Positions 8,007-20,165 are shown, counted from the first letter of the stretch. The stretch: DNA of 64,000 bases from Marinobacter gudaonensis (GCF_900115175.1 NZ_FOYV01000001.1:434001-498000), one strand, 5' to 3'. Numbers and translations are program-made. Notes: generated by a model not told the origin, from the letters alone.

Positions 8007-8333
8007 ATGACGAACCGGACCCTACCACAACGCAACAATGAGGGCTTTCTTGAAGACGCGCACGCCTGGGATGAACGGGTGGCGAAACTCATTGCCGCTG
8101 AGGAAGGTCTTTCACTGAACGAAAAACACTGGGAAATCCTGCACTTTCTTAGGGATTTTTACAAAGAGCATGAGATGTCTCCGCCATCAAACCGGCTGTT
8201 CGTGAAGGCGGTCAAGGAAGCGCTGGGTGAAGACAGGGGCAACAGCATTTACCTGATGCAGCTGTTCCCGGGTACACCCGCAAAGACCGCTTGCAGGATT
8301 GCCGGGCTGCCGCGCCCCACTAACTGCCTGTAG
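8007..8333 (+). CDS. tusE: Sulfur relay protein TusE
   Basis: 108 residues, DsrC-like. TusE accepts sulfur from TusBCD and delivers it to the MnmA thiouridylase. The family block EGFLEDAHAWDERVAKLIAAEEG, HWEILHFLRDFYKEHEMSP and the C-terminal arm are all present. The acceptor cysteine is the penultimate residue, C107, and the second DsrC-type cysteine, C96, is also retained. Start at the ATG at 8007 is preferred over a longer frame inside tusB. The last 14 bases overlap the end of a convergent gene. Confidence 0.92.
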   Translation: MTNRTLPQRNNEGFLEDAHAWDERVAKLIAAEEGLSLNEKHWEILHFLRDFYKEHEMSPPSNRLFVKAVKEALGEDRGNSIYLMQLFPGTPAKTACRIAGLPRPTNCL

Positions 8334-8688
8334 ACTCTCCCGCGTTCCGGGCGGCTTCGCGTCTGCTCCGCTCAAGGTCCGCCGCAGACCCGAGGAAACT
8401 GCTCAGTCCGTTCTCAAAGAGCCCTGAGCCGAACTTCAGGAACTGGCGCGTGGATTCCTTCACGGTGCCATCCCAGGCCGTTTCCGGCAGTTCCCTGAGG
8501 CTCTCGGCCACCCCTTTCTTTACTCCCCTTGATACCGCCGGCTCAACGGCCTGAGCGGCTTCAATCAAAGACTCCACCTTCTGGTCCAGGTAGGGCCTTA
8601 CCACCAGGCGCCAGAAGCCCCAGAGCGTCAACAGAACAACGCCCGCCGTTGCCACTATCTGCAATATCAGCATCGCCCAGAAAGACAT
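8320..8688 (-). CDS. Single-pass membrane protein of unknown function
   Basis: 122 residues. Residues 5-28 form one membrane helix (WAMLILQIVATAGVVLLTLWGFW), followed by a charged, helical cytoplasmic domain with no motif I recognise. A canonical AGGAGG lies 6 bases before the ATG, so translation is well supported. The stop codon lies inside the 3' end of tusE on the other strand. It is 56 bases downstream of the DUF445 gene on the same strand and may be co-transcribed with it. Confidence 0.65.
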   Translation of the reverse strand: MSFWAMLILQIVATAGVVLLTLWGFWRLVVRPYLDQKVESLIEAAQAVEPAVSRGVKKGVAESLRELPETAWDGTVKESTRQFLKFGSGLFENGLSSFLGSAADLERSRREAARNAGESTGS

Positions 8689-8744
8689 AATGCCTCCTAC
8701 TAACGGAATGAATCAGCCAGCAACCCTACCCCCGATACCCCCAA

Positions 8745-9938
8745 TCACAGGACTGACAAGGAGACGAACTGCAAAAGACCGGCCAGGGCGCCAAGAATGC
8801 CACCGACAATCATCAACTGGATTTCCTCCTCACGGAACGCCGGTCGAAGGATATCCTGGAACTCGTGAGGCTCGAGTGCCTTCATCTGACTGGCAAGAAC
8901 AGAGGCCACCACCGGCGCACGCTCGCGGTTGAAGGCCGGGTCGCTGAACACGTCGCGGGTAGCCAGCACGGCCTTCTGGTTCATCACCTTTTTCAGCTCG
9001 GTGTAACCGGTCATTCCCACAGTCACTTGGGCCGTCAGCTTCATCACCACAGAATTATCGAGCAAGGGTCTGAGATGCTTCTGGATGATGGCCCTGGTGC
9101 GATCGCCGTGGTTGCCGTTGATCATGGCATCAGCAACTTTCTCGACGGTGATCAGCTCTTCGGCAACCAGCTTCGCCCAGATATCGCTGATCTCCGACTG
9201 CCGGCGCAGGAAAAGGCCCTGGAGTTTCCAGAACAGAATACGGCGCGGTTTGAGCGGAGCGAAAATAAGGTTAATCGCAATCCAGTTGGTGACGAAGCCC
9301 ACGACAAAACCACCCACCGGCAACAACCACGGTTCGGGAAAACGGGTCCACAGCGGCACCAGCAATGCCCCGAGAAGGCCGCCGATCACCGCACCGCGGC
9401 GGATGACCGATTGCAGCTCTACGGCGCCTGCCTGCTTGAAAATACGGTTCATGATATCCGGATGCCGTTCCAGCTCCCGGCTGAGCAGAGCCTTCAGGTC
9501 GACGAGTTCGTTCAGATCATCGCCGAAGTCCTCCACCAGCTCCTCGACACGGGAGGGTAACTGCTCCCGCGCCCACTGGTAGATCCGGTTCCGGACGAAG
9601 AGCGGCAGATTGTCCCAAAGCACCGGCTGGATCTCGTACATCACCTCATCAATGTACTCGTCCATCCTTGGAGTTACCTGCGAAATAACCTGCTCAACGA
9701 TGCGCTGGGGCTCCAACTGCTGGTACACCGCATTCAGATCCCCGAACTGCTGTAGTGTGCGATCGATGCAGATATGGGCCATTTTCTCGGCCTTGCGGGG
9801 AATGACGCCCTGCCAGCCGATCAATCCAACGCCAATGAACTGGACCGGATAGAACGACATCTGTATGGCCAGCCAGTTGGTGAGCCAACCAACCACAGCC
9901 GCCATGATGGGCACGGAAAGAAGTGCAGCGTCGAACAA
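8745..9938 (-). CDS. DUF445 family membrane protein
   Basis: About 397 residues. The DUF445 (YjiN/YheB-like) signature is clear: an N-terminal membrane segment with VGWLTNWLAIQMSFYPVQFIG and GWQGVIPRKAEKMA, a long helical middle, then a second copy of the pattern (GFVTNWIAINLIFAPLKPRR) near the middle and a C-terminal hydrophobic helix. Function is unknown. The start is uncertain: the frame is open to a TTG at 9980, but the TTG at 9938 has a GGGG six to seven bases upstream and begins at the conserved hydrophobic region. No ATG is available before residue 26 of the longer frame. Confidence 0.85.
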   Translation of the reverse strand: MFDAALLSVPIMAAVVGWLTNWLAIQMSFYPVQFIGVGLIGWQGVIPRKAEKMAHICIDRTLQQFGDLNAVYQQLEPQRIVEQVISQVTPRMDEYIDEVMYEIQPVLWDNLPLFVRNRIYQWAREQLPSRVEELVEDFGDDLNELVDLKALLSRELERHPDIMNRIFKQAGAVELQSVIRRGAVIGGLLGALLVPLWTRFPEPWLLPVGGFVVGFVTNWIAINLIFAPLKPRRILFWKLQGLFLRRQSEISDIWAKLVAEELITVEKVADAMINGNHGDRTRAIIQKHLRPLLDNSVVMKLTAQVTVGMTGYTELKKVMNQKAVLATRDVFSDPAFNRERAPVVASVLASQMKALEPHEFQDILRPAFREEEIQLMIVGGILGALAGLLQFVSLSVL

Positions 9939-10137
9939 GTTTGACCCCGGTCTGAAAATGAAATCGGTTCGGCCACTCAACGGCCAGCCAGGACAGACCG
10001 CATGGTAACCGTCTGCCGTTTCTGTTTATGTGACGCATGATGAAGTAATTGAAAAGTCACAACATTGGCCGTGCAGCCAGTATCGGGCGGGAATTGCGGC
10101 AGCTAGCGGTGAACGGTAACCGGGGGTAGGCGTCAGT

Positions 10138-10160
10138 ATCGCGCCCTGTTCGGGCGCGAT
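10138..10160 (-). terminator. Possible transcript-end hairpin of nfuA
   Basis: A perfect 9-bp stem (ATCGCGCCC / GGGCGCGAT) with a 5-base loop, 18 bases after the nfuA stop. No T run follows on the minus strand, so it may protect the 3' end and not terminate by itself. Confidence 0.4.
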
Positions 10161-10177
10161 AAGCGAAGAGAAAGCGA

Positions 10178-10765
10178 TTACTGGTAGTACGCGTTCTCGG
10201 TATAGGAGTGGTCGGTAACGTCCCGCACCGCAGTAATTTCCGGAACCCGCTCCTTGAGAGTGGACTCAACGCCCTGCTTGAGGGTAAGGCTGACCGCAGA
10301 ACAGCCCTGGCAGCCGCCGCCGAAGCGCAGAACTGCAACGGACTCGTCAACGATTTCCACCAGGGACACGTCTCCGCCGTGCGCCGCCAGGTTGGGATTG
10401 ATCTCGGAGGCCAGAACGTAATTGACCCGGTCCGGAAGCGGCGCATCGTCGTCGATCTTCGGCACCTTGGCGTTCGGGGCCTTGATGGTCAACTGACCGC
10501 CCATCTGATCCTTGGAGTAATCCACATAGGCTTCCTCCAGGAAGGGCACCGAGTTGTGATCCAGATACAGCGTGAACTTATCAAGGTCCAACTGTTCGTC
10601 CGTCGGTACCACCTCGTTGGGTGGACAGTAAGCCAGACAGGTTTCTGCGTGCTTGGTGCCGGGCTGGGTAACAAAGATACGTACGCCCATCCCCTCAACG
10701 TCCTGCTTTTCGATCAGTTGTGCGAGGTAGTCCCTCGCGGAATCTGTCACAGTAACCAGTGCCAT
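10178..10765 (-). CDS. nfuA: Fe/S biogenesis protein NfuA
   Basis: 195 residues, the usual NfuA length. It has a degenerate A-type scaffold domain (residues 1-~100) and a C-terminal Nfu domain with the cluster-binding GGGCQGCS motif (C152, C155). NfuA carries [4Fe-4S] clusters to apo-proteins, especially under oxidative or iron stress, and protects targets such as LipA and aconitase. A frame extending to 10819 exists, but the ATG at 10765 gives the standard [14 protein letters not shown] start. It is divergent from metH, with a 243-base shared upstream region. Confidence 0.95.
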   Translation of the reverse strand: MALVTVTDSARDYLAQLIEKQDVEGMGVRIFVTQPGTKHAETCLAYCPPNEVVPTDEQLDLDKFTLYLDHNSVPFLEEAYVDYSKDQMGGQLTIKAPNAKVPKIDDDAPLPDRVNYVLASEINPNLAAHGGDVSLVEIVDESVAVLRFGGGCQGCSAVSLTLKQGVESTLKERVPEITAVRDVTDHSYTENAYYQ

Positions 10766-11008
10766 GTTTCCAACCCGTTTGAAAGTTTCAATCCATTTTA
10801 AGTGAGTTCGCGGGAACATGAAAGACCAAGTAAAATAGTCGGGCTTTACCGGCGTAATGACTTTCCCCTACAAAAGCTCATCTCTGGAAAGCAATTGATA
10901 ATCGTCATTCGTACTAAGACGGGCTTTGGCATTTTTGCTATGATCCCGCGCCTCTGACTTTGATAGATGCTCGATGAAGCGCCTTAACCGACACCCGGAA
11001 GTAAATCT

Positions 11009-14710
<3,702 letters not shown>

Positions 14711-14744
14711 GGTCACATCGGGAAACCAGAACGAGGAACGGGTT

Positions 14745-14981
14745 ATGTCAGAATCCACCGGAACAGACAAACAGCGCAATGCGAAACGTCGGGGGCCGGG
14801 GGTTCTGAAGGTTATGCAGAGCATTCTTGCCGGCGCTTTCGGTGTGCAATCCGACAAGCGCCGGGAGGAAGACTTCTCAAGCCACAGCCCATGGCCCTAC
14901 ATCATTGCGGGCATACTGTTTACCGCAAGCTTCGTGGTCGGGCTGATCGTTATCGTGAAACTGGTGCTGGCCAGTCAGTAA
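14745..14981 (+). CDS. DUF2970 small membrane protein
   Basis: 78 residues. A basic N-terminus is followed by KVMQSILAGAFGVQSDKRREEDFSS, the conserved DUF2970 block, and one C-terminal membrane helix (PYIIAGILFTASFVVGLIVIVKLVL, residues ~50-75). Function unknown. Start at the ATG at 14745, with GAGGAACGGG just upstream; a longer frame would overlap metH. It follows metH by 34 bases and is probably co-transcribed. Confidence 0.78.
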   Translation: MSESTGTDKQRNAKRRGPGVLKVMQSILAGAFGVQSDKRREEDFSSHSPWPYIIAGILFTASFVVGLIVIVKLVLASQ

Positions 14982-14983
14982 CC

Positions 14984-15088
14984 CTACTGGCCGGACACCC
15001 ACACCACAGCAAATGCAACGACGAGCATAACCAGTAGAACCGCGGCAACCGCATCTACCTGACTGTCCGGGCGAGTTGATTTGTTCAT
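14984..15088 (-). CDS. 34-residue single-helix membrane protein
   Basis: A short ORF on the minus strand whose stop lies 2 bases from the end of the convergent DUF2970 gene. A strong AGAGGAAA ribosome site sits about 6 bases before the ATG. The product has a polar N-terminus of about 11 residues (MNKSTRPDSQV) followed by one hydrophobic helix (residues ~12-32) rich in Ala and Val, ending SGQ. No cysteines and no known motif. Unannotated small membrane proteins of this shape often regulate larger membrane complexes, but its role here is unknown. Confidence 0.6.
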   Translation of the reverse strand: MNKSTRPDSQVDAVAAVLLVMLVVAFAVVWVSGQ

Positions 15089-15312
15089 ATCAGTTTCCTC
15101 TTTCCGAGTTTGTTCTCTGGAAGGCCTTCCGTTACCTTCAAGTTAAGCAGTTAATTGATATTCGTCCAGTCCATTGTTCCGCCTGCTTATCGCCTGAATC
15201 GATAACTATATTTTGAAATAATCATTTTAAGAATAAAAAGCCGCTGTTATCCTTCCCGGCAGATATAAGGCACCAGCCTGAATATGACGCGTTAAATCAG
15301 GATTCCCCCACT

Positions 15313-16965
15313 ATGTACGTATACGATGAACACGATCGGCAAATGGCTGCCGAGAGGGTTGCACAGTTTCGTGACCAGACCGAACGGGCTCTGGCTGGCG
15401 AGCTTGCCGAAGATGAGTTTCTTCCCCTTCGTCTGCAGAACGGCCTGTACGTTCAACGTTTGGCACCGATGCTCCGGATCTGTGTTCCCTACGGCATGTT
15501 GCGCTCCGATCAACTGCGCAGGCTTGCCCGGATCACCCGGGACTACGACAAAGGCTACGCCCACTTCACCACCCGCCAGAACGTACAGCTGAACTGGCCG
15601 GCGCTGGAAGATGTGCCCGACATCCTGGCGGAACTGGCGGAAGTGGAGATGCACGCCAACCAGACCAGCGGTAACTGCATTCGCAACACCACCACAGACC
15701 AGTTTTCCGGGGTGCAATCCGACGAGATTGCCGATCCCCGGCCCTACTGCGAGATTATCCGCCAGTGGTCCACGTTCCACCCGGAATTCGCGTTTTTGCC
15801 CCGCAAGTTCAAAGTCGCGGTGAATGCCTCCGAGCACTCGGATCGAGCGGCCATCCAGGTTCACGACATTGGCCTGCAGATGGTGCGCAACGACGCCGGC
15901 GAGCTGGGCTTCCGCGTTCACGTGGGCGGCGGCCTTGGTCGTACGCCCATGGTAGGGCCGGTCATCCGCGAATTCTTGCCCGAGCTGGACTTGCTCACTT
16001 ATCTGGAAGCGGTACTGCGCGTCTACAACCGCTACGGTCGCCGTGACAACAAGTTCAAGGCGCGGATCAAGATTCTGGTGAAAGCGCTGACACCCGAAGG
16101 CTTTGCTGAAAAGGTGGAGGCCGAGTGGCAGCACATCAAGGATTCCCCTACCCGTCTGACCCGGGAAGCCATTGAGCGTATCCAGGCCTACTTTACAGAA
16201 CCTGACTATGCCAGCCTGGAGAACGCCACTGACGTTCTGGCACGGCAGCGTTTTGAGAATCGCGAGTTTGATCAGTGGCTTGCCCACAACGTGGATACTC
16301 ATAAAAAGCCCGGTTACGCCATTGTCACGCTGACCATGAAGAAAACCGGTACCCCTCCGGGCGATGTTACCGATCGTCAGCTCGAGCAGATTGCCGACCT
16401 GGCGGATGAGTACAGCTTTGGTGAGGTGCGGGTAACCCATCAGCAGAATGTGGTACTGGCGGACGTTCGCCAGGATCGTCTGCTGGAGCTCTGGCAGGCC
16501 ATTACCCCCATGGGTTTCGGGACCGCCAACCTGAACACCCTGACCGACGTGATCTGCTGCCCCGGTGGCGACTACTGCGCCCTGGCCAACGCCAAGTCCA
16601 TTCCGGTGGCCGAAGCCATCCAGCGCAAGTTCGACGACCTGGATTACCTGTACGACCTGGGCAACATCGACCTGAACATTTCCGGCTGCATGAATGCCTG
16701 TGGTCACCACCATGTGGGCAACATCGGTGTGCTTGGCGTGGACAAGAAAGGTGAGGAGTTCTACCAGATCAGCCTGGGCGGCTCCTCCCACCACGATGCT
16801 GCCATCGGCAAGATCCTCGGGCCCTCGTTTGCCCGGGAAGAAATGCCCGAGGTCATTGCCAAGATCATTGATGTGTATGTGGACAAGCGCACCGAAGAGG
16901 AAACCTTCCTCGATACTTACCGGCGCGTTGGAATTGATCCTTTCAAGGAGCGGGTTTATGCCTAA
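15313..16965 (+). CDS. Assimilatory sulfite reductase hemoprotein (nitrite/sulfite reductase family)
   Basis: 550 residues, a CysI-like siroheme and [4Fe-4S] enzyme that reduces sulfite to sulfide. The cluster-siroheme cysteines follow the C-X5-C ... C-X3-C pattern: C416 (CCPGGDYC to C422) and C459/C463 (NISGCMNACG). DYDKGYAHFTTRQNVQLNWP and RVTHQQNVVLADV are the paired ferredoxin-like repeats of the family. The partner is a DUF934 protein overlapping by 8 bases, and no CysJ flavoprotein is visible, so electrons may come from another donor. A nitrite substrate is not excluded, but the DUF934 context points to sulfite. Confidence 0.92.
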   Translation: MYVYDEHDRQMAAERVAQFRDQTERALAGELAEDEFLPLRLQNGLYVQRLAPMLRICVPYGMLRSDQLRRLARITRDYDKGYAHFTTRQNVQLNWPALEDVPDILAELAEVEMHANQTSGNCIRNTTTDQFSGVQSDEIADPRPYCEIIRQWSTFHPEFAFLPRKFKVAVNASEHSDRAAIQVHDIGLQMVRNDAGELGFRVHVGGGLGRTPMVGPVIREFLPELDLLTYLEAVLRVYNRYGRRDNKFKARIKILVKALTPEGFAEKVEAEWQHIKDSPTRLTREAIERIQAYFTEPDYASLENATDVLARQRFENREFDQWLAHNVDTHKKPGYAIVTLTMKKTGTPPGDVTDRQLEQIADLADEYSFGEVRVTHQQNVVLADVRQDRLLELWQAITPMGFGTANLNTLTDVICCPGGDYCALANAKSIPVAEAIQRKFDDLDYLYDLGNIDLNISGCMNACGHHHVGNIGVLGVDKKGEEFYQISLGGSSHHDAAIGKILGPSFAREEMPEVIAKIIDVYVDKRTEEETFLDTYRRVGIDPFKERVYA

Positions 16966-17464
16966 CGTTATCGCTGCGGATGGGACCATCCGCCAGGACA
17001 ACTGGGTGGTGGTACCACGCCCCGCCGAGGGCGAATCCCTGGATATTCCCTCCGATCAGCCTGCCCTGATTCCGGCGGATCTCTGGCTGGCCGGCTACGA
17101 GCACTTCACGGGCCGTCAGGATATCGGCGTGTGGTTCGACAGCCACGACGAGCCGGAGATTCTCGAGGGCCGCGTCAATGAGCTGCCGGTGATTGCGGTG
17201 AACTTCCCGAAGTTCAGCGATGGCCGCGGGTACAGCATTGGTCGTCTGTTGCGTGAGAGGTTTGGCTATGTGAATGAGCTGAGGGCCATCGGAGATGTGC
17301 TGCTGGATCAGCTCCAGTTCATGAAACGCTGCGGCTTTGACGCCTATGTGCTGCGCCCCGATAAGGACATTAGCAAAGCCCAGCGGTGCCTGAACTTCTT
17401 TAGCCAGGGCTATCAGGCAGCAACCGATACCGACATTCCGCTGTTTCGGCGTAGGGCCTCCTGA
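16958..17464 (+). CDS. DUF934 family protein, sulfite reductase partner
   Basis: 168 residues. The DUF934 core is present: IPADLWLAGYEHFTGRQDIGVWFD, then VIAVNFPKFSDGRGYSIGRLLRERFGY and FMKRCGFDAYVLRPDKDI. The family is found almost only next to this type of sulfite reductase (often called CysI2 or CysX-like context), and a role in electron delivery or assembly is assumed but unproven. Its ATG lies 8 bases inside the reductase gene, so the two are translationally coupled. A strong terminator follows. Confidence 0.87.
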   Translation: MPNVIAADGTIRQDNWVVVPRPAEGESLDIPSDQPALIPADLWLAGYEHFTGRQDIGVWFDSHDEPEILEGRVNELPVIAVNFPKFSDGRGYSIGRLLRERFGYVNELRAIGDVLLDQLQFMKRCGFDAYVLRPDKDISKAQRCLNFFSQGYQAATDTDIPLFRRRAS

Positions 17465-17485
17465 GTCCTGTTGGAAGGAACGAGA

Positions 17486-17514
17486 AAAGGGACGTAACAA
17501 CGTCCCTTTTTTTT
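17486..17514 (+). terminator. Rho-independent terminator of the sulfite reductase operon
   Basis: AAAGGGACG and CGTCCCTTT pair around TAACAA and run into eight T. Because the arms carry A and T runs on both sides it could also work for the convergent oxidoreductase gene. Confidence 0.85.
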
Positions 17515-17540
17515 ATGCCCCGAACTGTTGCTGTACCCGG

Positions 17541-18539
17541 TTATTTCGCGTGATCAAGCACAATCTTCCCGGAAGATTCACCTCTCAGAAACGCTTTCAG
17601 TGCCTCATCCAGGTCTTTCCGACCGATATCCCGGGCTGAAGCTTCGGTTTTCGGGCACGCCCACTCACCGGCGAATTTTTTCCAGACTGCTTCTTTTTCC
17701 GCCAGTGGAATCTCCACAGAATCAACGCCCAGCAGGTTTACCCCTCGCAGAATGAACGGCAACACCGTGGTTTGAAGACCCGGGCCGGCCACGAGGCCAC
17801 AGCAGGACACCGAGCCTCCCGGCTGGATCTGTTTGAGCAGTTCGGCCAGCGGAGCACCGCCCACGGTATCCACGGCATTGGCAAAGGCCGGCTTTACCAG
17901 GGGTTTCTTTTCCTCCGCCAGCGTGTCGCGGCCAAGCACTTCCTTCGCACCCAGATCCTTGAGGCCGTCAGCATGGTCGGCCTTGCCACTGATGGCCACA
18001 ACGTCAAAGCCCAGTTTCGCCAGCAGCTCCACCGCCACGGTGCCAACCGCACCTGACGCACCGGTCACCGCGACCCTGCCCTGTTCCGGCTTCGCGCCCA
18101 TAGTCAGGAGTTTCTGCACGCACAGACCCGCCGTTAGGCCGGCGGTGCCGTAGATCATGGCGGTCCGTGCAGTCCAACCCGACGGCATGGGTACGCACCA
18201 GGCGGCCGGAACCCGGATGTATTCGCCAAAGCCCCCGGCGGTGTTCATGCCCAGATCGTAGCCGGTAACAATAACGGGAGTGCCCACGACAGGTTTTCCG
18301 GTGGCGGACTCGACCACCTCACCCGCGGCATCAATACCGGGGGTATGGGGAAAAGAGCGCGTTACCCCCTTGTTACCGGATGCCGACAGGGCATCCTTGT
18401 AGTTCAATGAGGAATGGCTGACCCGAACGAGAACCTCCCCCGCTGGAAGATCGGCTGTGCTCAGGGTCTGTTCACTGCCGACATACTCGCCATTCTGTTC
18501 TTCCACCCGCCAGGCTTTGAATTCGGTGTTGGTTGTCAT
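17541..18539 (-). CDS. YhdH/AcuI-type NADPH oxidoreductase (acrylyl-CoA reductase family)
   Basis: 332 residues, zinc-free medium-chain dehydrogenase/reductase of the YhdH/YhfP group. SSLNYKDALSASG (near 44-56), the nucleotide loop VTGASGAVGTVAVELLAKLGFDVVAISGK and the C-terminal RDIGRKDLDEALKAFLRGESSGKIVLD fit the family. In Ruegeria and Rhodobacter, AcuI reduces acrylyl-CoA to propionyl-CoA during DMSP or 3-hydroxypropionate use; that substrate is plausible in a marine bacterium but not shown by the sequence. It is transcribed after sohB, 23 bases away on the same strand in the opposite order (sohB lies downstream of it by map). Confidence 0.85.
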   Translation of the reverse strand: MTTNTEFKAWRVEEQNGEYVGSEQTLSTADLPAGEVLVRVSHSSLNYKDALSASGNKGVTRSFPHTPGIDAAGEVVESATGKPVVGTPVIVTGYDLGMNTAGGFGEYIRVPAAWCVPMPSGWTARTAMIYGTAGLTAGLCVQKLLTMGAKPEQGRVAVTGASGAVGTVAVELLAKLGFDVVAISGKADHADGLKDLGAKEVLGRDTLAEEKKPLVKPAFANAVDTVGGAPLAELLKQIQPGGSVSCCGLVAGPGLQTTVLPFILRGVNLLGVDSVEIPLAEKEAVWKKFAGEWACPKTEASARDIGRKDLDEALKAFLRGESSGKIVLDHAK

Positions 18540-18562
18540 TGTGCTTCCCCGTTGTCGTTGGA

Positions 18563-19624
18563 CTACTGGAATTTCTGGTTCCGGAACACGCCCAGAACTT
18601 TCCAGACGGTGTGTTCGAGCGCCGCACTGGTGGCCAGCCCGAGCTTTTCCGGGAGCGTGCGTTTGCGCTGGTAGCTCACCGAGACTACGTCTGCCCGGTC
18701 GCAGGCTTCAATCAGATATTCGTCGGATGTCTTGATCTCGTCGATCAGTTTCACATCCAGCGCCCGTTTCCCGAACCAGATGTCGCCATTGGCAACCGCG
18801 GCGATGTCGAGGTCCGGCCGACGCTCACTGACGTACTCCTTGAACAGGCCGTGGGTGTCCTCAAGATCTTCCAGAAACTTCTGGCGACCTTTGTCGGTAT
18901 TCTCTCCAAAGATGGTGAGCGTGCGCTTGTGCTCCCCGGCGGTGAGCACCTCGAAATCGACGTCGTTCTTTTTCAGGAACCGGTGAAAATTCGGCAACTG
19001 GGCGACCACGCCAATGGAACCCAGGATGGCGAACGGAGACGCGACAATCCGGTCGGCCACGCAGGCCATCATGTAGCCACCGCTGGCCGCAACCTTGTCG
19101 ACACAGGCGGTCAGTCGAACGCCCTTGCTCCGAATGCGGTCCAGCTGCGCTGCCGCCAAACCGTAGGAGTGAACAAGTCCACCGCCACTTTCCAGACGGA
19201 TAACCACTTCGTCCCTTTCCGGATCGGCAACGCTGAGCACGGCGGTAATCGCCCGACGCAGCGGATCGGTGTCGCTGGCTTTGATATCGCCATCGAAGTC
19301 GAGCACAAAGACGCGTCCACGGTCTGAGTCCTCATCCGACGCTTCTTTTTTCTTTTTGCTCGCCTTCTTTTCCAGCTTTTCCTTCTTCTTACGGGCCTTC
19401 TCGAACACCTTGCGCTGCTGATCCGACATCAGCCTGGCCTCGATGGCCTCCCGCAACTTCCGGTATTTCTCGTTCAATTTCCGGATCTTGAGTTCGCCCT
19501 CTCCGTCTTGATCGCCGCGATCCTTCTGGGCGGCCGATACAACCACCGAGATCACCACCACAGCCGCTATCACGAAGGTGACGATCTTGGCCAGGAACAA
19601 ACCGTATTCTGTGAGGAACTCCAA
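18563..19624 (-). CDS. sohB: Inner-membrane protease SohB
   Basis: 353 residues, S49 (SppA-like) peptidase anchored by an N-terminal helix (MEFLTEYGLFLAKIVTFVIAAVVVISVVV). A lysine-rich coiled linker (residues 70-95) leads to the protease domain. The Ser-Lys dyad is predicted at S181 (VDKVAASGGYMMACVADRI) and K233 (TAGEHKRTLT). The start is a TTG: the conserved EFLTEYGLFLAKIVT begins there, and GGAG lies 7 bases upstream; no in-frame ATG fits. A 425-residue frame upstream is an artefact of extension. The neighbouring oxidoreductase is on the same strand, downstream of sohB in map order 17541-18539. Confidence 0.93.
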   Translation of the reverse strand: MEFLTEYGLFLAKIVTFVIAAVVVISVVVSAAQKDRGDQDGEGELKIRKLNEKYRKLREAIEARLMSDQQRKVFEKARKKKEKLEKKASKKKKEASDEDSDRGRVFVLDFDGDIKASDTDPLRRAITAVLSVADPERDEVVIRLESGGGLVHSYGLAAAQLDRIRSKGVRLTACVDKVAASGGYMMACVADRIVASPFAILGSIGVVAQLPNFHRFLKKNDVDFEVLTAGEHKRTLTIFGENTDKGRQKFLEDLEDTHGLFKEYVSERRPDLDIAAVANGDIWFGKRALDVKLIDEIKTSDEYLIEACDRADVVSVSYQRKRTLPEKLGLATSAALEHTVWKVLGVFRNQKFQ

Positions 19625-19723
19625 GGTGTTTCTCCATCTGTGTGTGCTTAAGCGTAAAGTGTAACTTACCGAAATTACGGTGATAAGCAGAGCAAAAAAA
19701 TTAAAACAAGCGTTCGATCGACC

Positions 19724-19752
19724 TTGACAGGGCCGACCACTCACCATAAAGT
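19724..19752 (+). promoter_or_regulatory. Promoter of the SCP2 gene
   Basis: A perfect TTGACA at 19724-19729 and TAAAGT at 19747-19752 (4/6) with the ideal 17-base spacer. The predicted start near 19759 gives a leader of about 92 bases. Confidence 0.6.
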
Positions 19753-19758
19753 CGGATT

Positions 19759-19850
19759 GCGAGGTCGGCTGTGCCCGGGAACCCCTGAGGCCGCGGGGGA
19801 CAACCCAGCCGTCGTGATCATGAATAGACAACCATCAAAAGGGTAAAACC
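19759..19850 (+). other. Structured 5' leader of the SCP2 gene
   Basis: CGGCTG (19766-19771) can pair with CAGCCG (19806-19811), enclosing a C4/G4-type inner stem (19782-19785 with 19795-19799). After the fold comes an 8-codon ORF (19820-19846, MNRQPSKG) ending 4 bases before the SCP2 ATG. It may be a plain stabilising leader or a regulatory one; no known riboswitch class was recognised. Confidence 0.3.
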
Positions 19851-20165
19851 ATGTCTGTAGCTCAGGTATTTGAACAGCTCGAACAGAATTTCAACGCAGA
19901 CGCAGCACAAGGCCTGGACCTGGTATTCCAGTTCGACATCGAGGACGACAAAACCTATCACCTGGTCATCAACGACGGCACCTGCAAACTGCACGAAGGC
20001 GCCCATGACGACCCTTCCGTTACCCTGATCATGAGCTCCGAAACCCTTCAGGGCATCGTTTCAGGCGAAACCGACGGCATGCAGGCATTCATGGCGGGCC
20101 AACTGCGCGCCGAGGGCGATATGATGCTGGCAACCAAGCTGGGTGAACTGTTCAAGATGGGCTGA
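19851..20165 (+). CDS. SCP2 sterol-binding domain protein
   Basis: 104 residues, a stand-alone SCP2 domain. FDIEDDKTYHLVINDGTCKLHEG, DPSVTLIMSSETLQGIVSGETDGMQAFMAGQLRAEGDMMLATKLGELFKM is the classic domain, which forms a hydrophobic tunnel for acyl chains or sterol-like lipids. In bacteria the ligand is usually unknown; UbiT/UbiJ-type relatives help ubiquinone synthesis, but this short version resembles the lipid-transfer group. AAGGG lies just before the ATG. A single-gene unit with its own promoter and terminator. Confidence 0.9.
   Translation: MSVAQVFEQLEQNFNADAAQGLDLVFQFDIEDDKTYHLVINDGTCKLHEGAHDDPSVTLIMSSETLQGIVSGETDGMQAFMAGQLRAEGDMMLATKLGELFKMG

Noticed and set aside
10779..10791. Palindrome TTGAAAGTTTCAA upstream of nfuA considered as a MetR box for metH
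   Set aside because: The half-site spacing is 3 bases, not the 5 expected for MetR (TGAA-N5-TTCA), and it is beside nfuA, about 220 bases from metH.
10868..11008. metH upstream region considered as a cobalamin, SAM or SAH riboswitch
   Set aside because: The region is too short for a B12 riboswitch and I could not see a conserved box or the pseudoknot pattern of SAH switches. A covariance search would settle it.
15292..17001. A 569-codon minus-strand frame across the sulfite reductase gene
   Set aside because: A shadow of a well-supported gene; the product is rich in His, Gly and Val without domains, typical of antisense frames.
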